Source: JBDSTZ01 sp039927975 (lineage in GTDB: Bacteria > Pseudomonadota > Gammaproteobacteria > Burkholderiales > Burkholderiaceae_D). From it: 13,165 nt of DNA. Position numbers and translations under genes: made by a program. The first letter of the stretch is position 1. Each line of letters begins with the position of its first letter. The stretch covers positions 1 through 13,165 of the forward strand of contig JBDSTZ010000487.1 of assembly GCA_039927975.1 (NCBI GenBank). The letters are read 5' to 3'. Below, piece after piece: positions 1 to 8,950 of this stretch. The notes under the pieces are model-generated. The model saw nothing but the letters and a program-made list of their open reading frames with translations, was not told where the DNA came from and did no database searches.

Positions 1-1611
1 GACCACCCGAACCTGGTGCACGCCGACGCGGTGCTGGCGTTCTCGGTGCGCGACACCGGCGTCGGTATTGCTGCCGACAAGCTGCAGCTCATTTTCGAGG
101 CATTCCAGCAGGCCGACGGCTCCACCGCCCGCAAGTACGGCGGCACCGGCCTTGGCCTGTCGATTTCACGCGAACTGGCGCGGTTGCTGGGCGGCGAGAT
201 CCGGGTCGAATCGGTGGTCAACGCCGGTTCCACCTTCACCCTGTTCCTGCCTTATAACCGGGCTGGCTTCATCAACTACGACCAGGCCCGCCAGCCGCAG
301 CCGGCGCGCATGGCGCCGCCGCAGGTGGTCTATTCGGCGCCGCAGATCGAGCACAGCGGCGACATCAACAGCGCCGGCAGCCAGATCCAGGCGGTCGAAT
401 TCGGCGCCATGCACGACGACCGCAGCCTGGTCGCGCCGGGCGACCCATCGGTGCTGATCGTCGAGGACGACGAGCCGTTCGCCGCCATGGTGCTCGAATT
501 CGCCCGCGAGAAGAACTTCAAGGGCATCGTCACCCACTTGGGCGACTCGGTGCTGTCGATGGCGCGCGACTACCTGCCGTCGGCGATCCTGCTCGACCTG
601 GACCTGCCCGACATCGACGGCTTCACGGTGCTCGACCGCTTGAAGCGCGACCCGAGCACGCGGCATATTCCGGTGCACGTGATGTCGAGCCTGCGCGAGC
701 GCGAGCGCGCGCTGCGCAAGGGCGCCATCTCCTACATCAACAAGCCGGTCAGCCGCGACGCGCTGCAAGAGGAATTCACCCGCATCCAGAAGTTCCTGAT
801 GGGCGGAAAACGCAGCCTGCTGGTGGTCGACGACGAGAAGATGCAGCGCGACTCGATCGTCGCCCTGATCGGCGACTCCGACCTGCGCATCGTGGCGGTG
901 GAAAACGGCGCCGAAGCGCTGGCCGCGCTGCGCGACTCGCATTTCGACTGCATGGTGCTGGACCTGACGCTGCCCGACATCAGCGGCTTCGACCTGCTCG
1001 ACACCATCGGCAAGGAGCCGTCCCTGCGCGACCTGCCGATCGTGATCTACACGGCCAAGGAATTGAACCGCAAGGAAGTGACCAAGCTTAAACGCTACGC
1101 CAAGACCATCGTGATCAAGGATGCGCGCTCGCCCGAGCGCCTGCTCGACGAAACGGCGCTGTTCCTGCACCGCTCGCACGCCAGCCTGCCCGAACTGCAG
1201 CGCCGCATGCTGGAGGAAATCCACGCCGCCGATGGCGGTCTGGCCGGCCGCAAGGTGCTGATCGTCGACGACGACCTGCGCAATATTTTCGCCCTCAGCT
1301 CCTTGCTCGAGCGCCAGCAGATGCAGGTGTCGTTCGCCGAAAACGGCCGCGACGGCATCGAAGTGCTGGAGAAGGATCCGACCATCGAGATCGTCCTGAT
1401 GGACATCATGATGCCGGAGATGGACGGCTACGACACGATGCGGGCGATCCGCCGGATCCCGAAATTCAAGTCGCTGCCGATCATCACGCTCACCGCCAAG
1501 GCGATGAAGGGTGACCGCGACAAATGCATCGCCGCCGGCGCCTCCGACTACATCACCAAACCGGTCGACGTGGCGCAGCTGCTGTCGCTGATGCGGGTCT
1601 GGCTGCATTGA
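1..1611 (+). CDS. Hybrid sensor histidine kinase with three receiver domains (3' part, 5' end outside window)
   Basis: The reading frame is open from base 1, so the start and the sensor and dimerisation domains lie upstream. Visible order: the C-terminal half of the HATPase domain (G1 box DTGVGI near nt 52-69, F box around IFEAF, G2 box GTGLGLSI near nt 142-165); a variable Pro/Gln/Ala linker (about nt 270-445); REC1 (about 448-800, acidic pair in VEDDEP, phospho-Asp at 595-597 in LLDLDLPD, Lys in NKPV); REC2 (about 814-1170, phospho-Asp at 961-963 in VLDLTLPD, Lys in VIKD); REC3 (about 1249-1608, phospho-Asp at 1402-1404 in LMDIMMPE, Lys in TKPV). All three receivers keep the acidic pocket, phospho-acceptor, Thr/Ser switch and Lys, so each looks phosphorylatable. 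No Hpt domain is present in this part. By family knowledge it is a cytoplasmic or membrane-associated phosphorelay kinase; the signal it senses cannot be told from this end. The stop overlaps the start of the next gene. Confidence 0.95.
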   Translation, partial: DHPNLVHADAVLAFSVRDTGVGIAADKLQLIFEAFQQADGSTARKYGGTGLGLSISRELARLLGGEIRVESVVNAGSTFTLFLPYNRAGFINYDQARQPQPARMAPPQVVYSAPQIEHSGDINSAGSQIQAVEFGAMHDDRSLVAPGDPSVLIVEDDEPFAAMVLEFAREKNFKGIVTHLGDSVLSMARDYLPSAILLDLDLPDIDGFTVLDRLKRDPSTRHIPVHVMSSLRERERALRKGAISYINKPVSRDALQEEFTRIQKFLMGGKRSLLVVDDEKMQRDSIVALIGDSDLRIVAVENGAEALAALRDSHFDCMVLDLTLPDISGFDLLDTIGKEPSLRDLPIVIYTAKELNRKEVTKLKRYAKTIVIKDARSPERLLDETALFLHRSHASLPELQRRMLEEIHAADGGLAGRKVLIVDDDLRNIFALSSLLERQQMQVSFAENGRDGIEVLEKDPTIEIVLMDIMMPEMDGYDTMRAIRRIPKFKSLPIITLTAKAMKGDRDKCIAAGASDYITKPVDVAQLLSLMRVWLH

Positions 1612-2459
1612 TGGGGCATCTGATGCCCGTGATGCCAGACACCGGTCTGGCGACGGAAGAACTGGAAATCGACCTGCTGCTCGAAGCGCTGTTCCAGCGT
1701 TTCGGCTTCGATTTCCGATCCTACGAGCGCGGACCGCTGCGCCAGAAGGTGCAGCAGTTGATGCGCGAGCGCCAGCTGGCGACGGTTTCGTCGCTGCAGG
1801 ACCGGGTGCTGCACGAGCCGGCCGCCAGTGCCGCCTTGCTGCGCGCCCTGAGCGTGCAGCCGGGCGGCCTGTTCGACGATCCCGAACAGGCGCGCCAGCT
1901 GCGCATCGTGCTGGCGTCCTGCCTGCGCGCCTCGGCGCTGCCGAAAATCTGGTTGGCCGAATGCGCCAGCGCCGAGGAAGCCTGGTCGGTGGCGATTCTG
2001 CTGGCCGAGGAACAGCTGCACTCGCGTACCGAAATCCACGCCACGGTGGCCAATTCCGACCTGCTGGCCGAGGTGGACAGCGCCGGCATCGCGCCCGAGC
2101 GCCTGCCGCTGCTGGAAGAGCGCTATCGGCAAAGCGGCGGCAACGGCGCGCTGGCCGACTATATCGAGATCAAGGATGGGGTGGCGCGCCTGCTGCCGCA
2201 GCTGCGCGCGCGCATCAGCTGGGCCCAGTACAACCTGGTGACCGACGCTTCCTTCAATGAATTCCAGCTGATCGTGTGCCAGCGCGCCCTGCCCGACTTC
2301 GGCCCGCTGCTGCGCCAGCGCGTGATGCGCCTGTTCCACGACAGTTTGTCGCTGTTCGGCGTGATCGGCATCGACCGGCCGATCGGCGACAGCGAAGAAG
2401 CCAGCGCGCATTACCAGCCGGTGTTTCCCGGCCAAAGCTGGTACAAGCGGATCGCCTGA
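1611..2459 (+). CDS. CheR-like protein, degenerate methyltransferase fold (282 aa)
   Basis: The pattern follows CheR: an N-terminal helical part (LFQRFGFDFRSYERGPLRQK, then a LLRALSV segment), then the methyltransferase core with WLAECASAEEAWSVAILLAEE in place of the family's W.A..STGEEPYS.A, IHATVANSDLL in place of I.ATDI....L, and YNLVTD...FQLIVCQRAL in place of .NLL....FD.I.CRNV. Comparison from memory with Salmonella CheR suggests loss of several S-adenosylmethionine contacts: Asn/Thr/Arg of NLTAFFR read Q/G/D, the Gly of STGEE is Ala, the Asp of TDI is Val, and the Asn of CRNV is Arg. The Glu of GEE is kept. The ATG at 1611 shares its A with the kinase TGA (TGATG), so translation is probably coupled. 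A longer in-frame start at 1524 would lie inside the kinase REC3 and give an Arg-rich unnatural N-terminus. Likely role, by inference: a non-catalytic partner or regulator of the kinase. A CheR with altered specificity is the alternative. Confidence 0.8.
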   Translation: MGHLMPVMPDTGLATEELEIDLLLEALFQRFGFDFRSYERGPLRQKVQQLMRERQLATVSSLQDRVLHEPAASAALLRALSVQPGGLFDDPEQARQLRIVLASCLRASALPKIWLAECASAEEAWSVAILLAEEQLHSRTEIHATVANSDLLAEVDSAGIAPERLPLLEERYRQSGGNGALADYIEIKDGVARLLPQLRARISWAQYNLVTDASFNEFQLIVCQRALPDFGPLLRQRVMRLFHDSLSLFGVIGIDRPIGDSEEASAHYQPVFPGQSWYKRIA

Positions 2460-2478
2460 ATCACGCTAACTGGCCGCG

Positions 2479-3099
2479 CTACCTGGCCGCGCTCGGCCGC
2501 GCCGCGATGCGGTCGCGCCAGGCCTGCAGATGCGCCATGCCTTCCTGGCCGGGCCGGAACTTCATCAGCGCGCGGGCGAATTCGAGCGCGCAGAAGGCGG
2601 TGATGTCGGCGATCGTGAAGCGCTCGCCGGCCACGAACGGCTGCCGCGCCAGCACGCCGTCGAGCCAGCGCGCGCTCTCGCGCATCTTGCGGCCTTGCTC
2701 AACACCGAACTCACCGAACTGAGGCTGCTCCAGCACCGCCAGGCCCGGATGGGTATGGCGCACGCAATAGGCGATGCGGGAAAACAGACCCAGTTCGACG
2801 CGGCGGTCGGCCATCTCGATGAACGCCCTTTCCTCGTAGTCCACGCCCATCAGGTTCGGTTCGGGACGCAGACCTTCGAGCCAGGTGCAGATGGCGCGCG
2901 TCTCCGTCAATACGCGGCCGTCGTCGAGTTCCAGCACCGGCAGCTGGCCGAGCGGATTCCTGGCCAGGAACGTGTCGCTTTTGTGCTCGCCGGCGTTCAG
3001 GTCGACCTGCATATGCTCGACGCCGGTGATGCCTTTTTCGGTGATGAACATGGTGACCCGGCGCGGATTGGGCGCGAAGGTATTGAGATAGAGTTTCAT
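2479..3099 (-). CDS. Glutathione S-transferase family protein (206 aa)
   Basis: Soluble GST-fold protein. The N-terminal thioredoxin-like domain (residues 1-78) has an NPRR stretch after the first strand, the cis-proline in GQLPVLEL (P54) and the glutathione-binding acidic/hydroxyl pair in TETRAI (E66, T67). The C-terminal helical domain (about 88-200) carries the GST N-capping region FTIADIT (D165) and a final RIAARPS segment. No Cys or Ser is obvious at the usual catalytic position near residue 9 (sequence TFAPNP), so the class and substrate cannot be given. The ATG overlaps the TGA of the upstream GST by four bases (ATGA), so the two are probably one translationally coupled operon. It ends 19 bp from the convergent CheR-like gene. 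Role in detoxification or thiol chemistry is inferred from family membership. Confidence 0.9.
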   Translation of the reverse strand: MKLYLNTFAPNPRRVTMFITEKGITGVEHMQVDLNAGEHKSDTFLARNPLGQLPVLELDDGRVLTETRAICTWLEGLRPEPNLMGVDYEERAFIEMADRRVELGLFSRIAYCVRHTHPGLAVLEQPQFGEFGVEQGRKMRESARWLDGVLARQPFVAGERFTIADITAFCALEFARALMKFRPGQEGMAHLQAWRDRIAARPSAAR

Positions 3100-3797
3100 G
3101 TGCGCGACTGGCCGGTTTCAAGCATGCCGCGCACCTCGGCGGCGAATTTATCGGCTTCCCCGCCGGCCGCCGCGCTGATGTCGCGCGCCGACGGCGGCAT
3201 CAGGATTCCCTTGCGCACCGCCGGCCGCGCGGCGATCTGGTCGACCCAGCGCCGCAGATGCGGCAAATCGTCGATCGGCACGCCCGACCAGTTGTGGGTA
3301 CGCACCCAGGCCCAGTTGGCGATGTCGGCGATCGAATAGTCCCCGGCCAGGTATTCGTGCTCGGCCAGGCGGGCGTCGAGCACGCGGAACAGGCGCTTGC
3401 TCTCGCCCTGGTAGCGGTCGATCGCCGGCTGAATCTTCTCGGGAAAATAACGGTAGAACACATTCGCCTGGCCCATCATCGGGCCGATGCCGCCCATCTG
3501 GAACATCAGCCATTGCAGCACCAGCGAGCGGCCCTTGGGCGACGTCGGCATCAGCTGACCAGTCTTTTCGGCCAGGTAGATCAGGATGGCGCCCGACTCG
3601 AACACGGCGAAATTGTCGTCGGCACGGTCGACGATGGCGGGAATGCGGCCGTTTGGATTGATGGCGAGGAACCATGGCTCCTTCTGCTGATTGCGCTGCA
3701 GTTCGAGCGCGTGCAAGGTATAGGGCAGCGCCAGCTCTTCGAGCGCGATGGACACCTTGTGGCCGTTCGGGGTGGCGGCCGAGTACAGGTCGATCAT
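3096..3797 (-). CDS. yfcG: YfcG/Nu-class glutathione S-transferase-like disulfide-bond oxidoreductase (233 aa)
   Basis: The N-terminus MIDLYSAATPNGHKVSIALEE closely resembles E. coli YfcG, including the Thr-Pro-Asn signature (T9, N11) that replaces a catalytic Cys/Ser/Tyr. The thioredoxin-like domain continues with the cis-Pro in GRIPAIVD (P53) and FESGAILIYLAEKTG (E67, S68). The helical domain has LQWLMFQMGGIGPMMGQ, ERYQ-like DRYQGESKRL and the N-cap DYSIADIANW, all Nu-class features. YfcG-type enzymes bind one or two GSH/GSSG and reduce disulfides with glutathione in the cytosol, with little classical GST activity; that role is carried over from the family. At 233 residues it is a little longer than YfcG, from a C-terminal tail (about 204-233) rich in Ala, Glu and Arg. 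A GGGAGA ribosome-binding site (nt 3803-3808) precedes the ATG at 5-nt spacing. It is the promoter-proximal gene of the GST pair. Confidence 0.92.
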   Translation of the reverse strand: MIDLYSAATPNGHKVSIALEELALPYTLHALELQRNQQKEPWFLAINPNGRIPAIVDRADDNFAVFESGAILIYLAEKTGQLMPTSPKGRSLVLQWLMFQMGGIGPMMGQANVFYRYFPEKIQPAIDRYQGESKRLFRVLDARLAEHEYLAGDYSIADIANWAWVRTHNWSGVPIDDLPHLRRWVDQIAARPAVRKGILMPPSARDISAAAGGEADKFAAEVRGMLETGQSRT

Positions 3798-3825
3798 GGT
3801 TTTCTCCCAACGATGGATTCACATT

Positions 3826-3893
3826 GCGAAGCGCCGATCATAGCCCGATTCGGGCCGCCTTGCCGGCGACCCCGCCGCGCTGGCGAAGCGCCG
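3826..3893. repeat. 11-bp direct repeat GCGAAGCGCCG in the divergent control region
   Basis: Identical copies lie at 3826-3836 and 3883-3893, 57 bp apart start to start. The first copy sits just downstream of the candidate -10 of the GST operon, where its transcription would begin. The second directly abuts the TTGACA -35 box of the aminopeptidase promoter. The placement suits a shared regulator site for both promoters, but GC-rich 11-mers can recur by chance and no known operator is recognised. Confidence 0.5.
3837..3842 (-). promoter_or_regulatory. Possible -10 box for the GST operon
   Basis: On the minus strand this reads TATGAT, five of six matches to TATAAT, 40 bp upstream of the yfcG-like start codon. 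The -35 region at 17-18 bp spacing is weak (CCGGCA at best, three of six). An interrupted palindrome GCCCGA-T-TCGGGC (3843-3855) lies directly upstream of the box and could be an operator. Only sequence matching supports this, so it is a candidate. Confidence 0.4.
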
Positions 3894-3922
3894 TTGACAG
3901 GCCCGGCCTTTCGCTTTAGATT
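3894..3922 (+). promoter_or_regulatory. Sigma70-type promoter for the M1 aminopeptidase-YceI operon
   Basis: A perfect -35 hexamer TTGACA (3894-3899) is followed after exactly 17 bp by TAGATT (3917-3922), four of six matches to TATAAT including the key first T, second A and last T. Transcription would start near 3929, leaving a leader of about 50 nt with an AAGG ribosome-binding site at 3971-3974 before the ATG at 3981. In such GC-rich DNA a match this good at ideal spacing in the only sizeable gap is a strong candidate. Confidence 0.7.
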
Positions 3923-3980
3923 GTTCGACGGGCCGAGCCACAAGCTCACACGTCCGTGTCCAACACCACAAAGGTAGACT

Positions 3981-6624
<2,644 letters not shown>

Positions 6625-6635
<11 letters not shown>

Positions 6636-7311
6636 TCGCCGGCGCTATGCATGCCTGCTGCTGGCCGGCGCGCTGCTGACCGGCTGCGCGGAGCGCGCGT
6701 CGGCGCCGCCTGCGACACAGGCATCGGCGCCGGGCGCGGCCGCGTGGTATCGCCAGGCCAGGGCGGCCGGCAGCGAAGTGCTGACGATCGATCCGGCCGC
6801 GTCGCTCATCGCGGTGACGGTGCGGCGCGCCGGTCCGCTGGCGCGGCTCGGGCACGACCACGTGGTGGCCAGCCGCACCGTCAGCGGTTTCGCCGCGCCG
6901 CGCGAAGGCCGCGCCGACTTCCAGTTCCGGCTCGATGAGATGACGGTCGACGAAACCGCATTGCGGCGCGAGGCCGGCTTCGATACCACGCCGGACGCCG
7001 AGGCGATCGCCGGCACGCGCGCCAATATGCTGACCAAGGTGCTGGAGTCGCAGCGCTACCCGTGGGTAGCGCTGCACGCGCAGCGCGTGGCGGACGACGC
7101 CGGGCGCATGCGCCTGACGATCACGCTGCATGGGGTCAGCCGCGAGGTGACGCTGCCGGTGGCGATCGAACAGACCGGCGCCGGCGTCGTCGCCACCGGC
7201 AGCGTCCAGCTGCGCCAGAGCGACTTCGGCATTACACCAATGTCGGTGATGGGCGGCGCCATCCGGGTCGACGACACCATCGAACTGCGCTTCCGGCTGG
7301 AGGCCAGGTAG
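6625..7311 (+). CDS. YceI-domain lipoprotein (228 aa)
   Basis: The N-terminus has a short basic segment (DRRR), a hydrophobic stretch and the lipobox LLTGC, with C21 as the lipidated residue. The residue after Cys is Ala, so an outer-membrane fate is expected by the +2 rule. A linker rich in Ala and Pro leads to a YceI-like lipocalin-type beta barrel (about 50-228) with the recognisable ARLGHDHVV, TITLHGVSREVTLP, SDFGITPMSVMGGAIRVDD and a final amphipathic strand. YceI proteins bind isoprenoid or other apolar molecules in the periplasm; the ligand here is unknown. The ATG at 6625 lies inside the last codons of the aminopeptidase (11-bp overlap). A longer in-frame start at 6502 would bury the signal sequence and is unlikely. 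It ends 15 bp from the convergent glpD. Confidence 0.9.
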
Positions 7312-7326
7312 CGGCGGCAAGCGCGA

Positions 7327-8892
7327 TCAGGTGGTCGCCAGCGGCGCCGAGGCGGTGTGGGCGTTGCGTGCGCGATCGGCCAGCCACAGTTCGAGGATTT
7401 GCGCGCTGCCCGCCGGCAGGTGCAGTCCCAGCTTGGTGCGGCGCCACAGGATGTCGTCGGCGCTGACCGCCAGCTCGTGCAACAGCAGATACTCCACTTC
7501 GGCCGCGTACAGGCCGGGCAGAATTTCCGGTCCCAGGTCCGCCAGCCTGCTGCAATGGGCCAGCATGGTGGTGATGCGCGTGCCATACGCATGCGCGTAA
7601 CGCGTCACCAGCGCCGGCGATAGCCAGCCGAAACGCCGCTGCATGCCGATCAGCCACTGGTCGAATTCGAGCACCGAGCGCTTGGACGGCCGTTCGCCAT
7701 ACAGGTCGCCGCCCGGCAGGCAGGCGTCGGCGGTCCAGCCCTTGGCCGGCTTGCCGAGCGCCGGCGCGATCCAGTTGACGGCTTCCTCGGCGAGCTTGCG
7801 AAAGGTGGTGATCTTGCCGCCGAAAACAGACAGCAGCGGCGCGCCGTCGGTGTCGTGGTCGAGCCGAAAATCGCGCGTGGTGGCCGAGGCGCTGGCGGCG
7901 TCGTCTTCGACCAGCGGACGCACGCCCGAAAAGCTCCACACCACGTCGCCCGGGGCGATGCTCTGTTTGAAGTAGCGGTTGCACAGCTGACACAGATACG
8001 CCACTTCCTCGGCGCTGATGGCCACGTGGTCGGGGTCGCCCTTGTAGTCGAGGTCGGTGGTGCCGATCAGGGTGAAGTCGCGCTCGTACGGAATGGCGAA
8101 CACGATGCGGCCATCGGGATGCTGGAAGATGTAGGAATACGGATGCTCGAACAGGCGCCTGACGACGATGTGGCTGCCCTTGATCAGGCGCAGCGTGTGC
8201 ACCGCCGGCGCCTTGACCGCGCCGTGCAGGAAGCTCGCGGCCCAGGGACCTGCGGCGTTGACCAGGCAGCGCGCGCTGACCTGGCGCTGGCGGCCGTCGC
8301 GCGCGCTCAGCGTGGCGCTCCAGTGGCGGGGATGGCGTTCGAGCGCGCTGCACAGCGTGCGGGTGACGATGCGCGCGCCGCGTTCGCGCGCGTCCATCGC
8401 GTTGAGTACCACCAGGCGCGCATCGTCGACCCAGCCGTCGGAGTATTCGAAACCGCGCGTGAACTCGGTCTTGAGCGGTGCGCCGGCCGGATGGCGCGCG
8501 AGCGACAGCGCCTGCGAGCCGGGCAAAAATTCGCGCCGCGCCAGCCGGTCGTACAGAAACAGGCCGCTGCGGATCATCCAGGCGGGGCGCTGGCCGGCGT
8601 CGTGCGGCATCACGAAGCGCATCGGCCGGATGATATGCGGCGCGCTGCGCAGCAGGATTTCGCGCTCGATCAGGGCCTTGCGCACCAGGCCGAAGGCGTA
8701 TTGTTCGAGGTAGCGCAGGCCGCCGTGAATCAGCTTGCTCGACGCCGAGGAGGTATGCGCAGCCAGGTCGTCCTTTTCGCACAGGATCACGCACAGCCCA
8801 CGGCCGGCGGCGTCGCGTGCGATGCCGGCGCCATTGATGCCGCCGCCGACCACCAGCACATCGCAATCGATTCGATCCTGGCATTGTTCCAT
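7327..8892 (-). CDS. glpD: Aerobic glycerol-3-phosphate dehydrogenase (521 aa)
   Basis: FAD-dependent, membrane-associated enzyme oxidising sn-glycerol 3-phosphate to dihydroxyacetone phosphate and passing electrons to ubiquinone. It follows E. coli GlpD along its length: the FAD Rossmann motif VVGGGINGAGIARDAAGRG (about 14-32), TSSASSKLIHGGLRYLE (47-63), PMRFVMPHD, RGFEYSDGWVDDARLV, VNAAGPWA, RLIKGSHIVV, IGTTDLDYKGDP, VWSFSGVRPL, LSVFGGKITTFRKLAEE and the C-terminal DAO_C domain with ADDILWRRTKLGL. The chosen ATG at 8892 has GGAG (8899-8902) at 6-nt spacing. The ATG at 8904, with AAGGA close before it, would add four residues. The open frame to 9054 runs into the upstream gene and is not conserved. 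No glpF, glpK or glpR is in the window. It lies 58 bp downstream of an SGNH gene in the same direction, so readthrough is possible. Confidence 0.96.
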   Translation of the reverse strand: MEQCQDRIDCDVLVVGGGINGAGIARDAAGRGLCVILCEKDDLAAHTSSASSKLIHGGLRYLEQYAFGLVRKALIEREILLRSAPHIIRPMRFVMPHDAGQRPAWMIRSGLFLYDRLARREFLPGSQALSLARHPAGAPLKTEFTRGFEYSDGWVDDARLVVLNAMDARERGARIVTRTLCSALERHPRHWSATLSARDGRQRQVSARCLVNAAGPWAASFLHGAVKAPAVHTLRLIKGSHIVVRRLFEHPYSYIFQHPDGRIVFAIPYERDFTLIGTTDLDYKGDPDHVAISAEEVAYLCQLCNRYFKQSIAPGDVVWSFSGVRPLVEDDAASASATTRDFRLDHDTDGAPLLSVFGGKITTFRKLAEEAVNWIAPALGKPAKGWTADACLPGGDLYGERPSKRSVLEFDQWLIGMQRRFGWLSPALVTRYAHAYGTRITTMLAHCSRLADLGPEILPGLYAAEVEYLLLHELAVSADDILWRRTKLGLHLPAGSAQILELWLADRARNAHTASAPLATT

Positions 8893-8898
8893 TTGCAG

Positions 8899-8902
8899 CT
8901 CC
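8899..8902 (-). promoter_or_regulatory. Ribosome-binding site deciding the glpD start
   Basis: GGAG on the minus strand, 6 nt before the ATG at 8892. It favours this start over the in-frame ATG at 8904, whose AAGGA lies only 4 nt away, and over the longer frame beginning at 9054. Confidence 0.55.
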
Positions 8903-8950
8903 ATGCGGTCCTTGAATGCTTGTCGATCCCCTGCCCTGCCAATGTCCCGG

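Noticed and set aside
166..1608. 480-codon open frame antisense to the hybrid kinase
   Set aside because: Composition is His/Gln/Arg/Val-rich shadow sequence, and the plus strand has three clear receiver domains.
1524..1610. Upstream start for the CheR-like gene
   Set aside because: It would add an Arg/His-rich 29-residue stretch read from within REC3. The TGATG junction at 1611 is the better start.
2471..2493. 10-bp direct repeat TGGCCGCGCT at the GST 3' end
   Set aside because: It lies at the Ala/Arg-rich C-terminal codons of the GST and fits GC-rich codon bias; there is no sign of an insertion or attachment site.
7312..7326. Bidirectional terminator between the YceI gene and glpD
   Set aside because: The gap is 15 bp and only a 4-bp inverted match without a T-run is visible.
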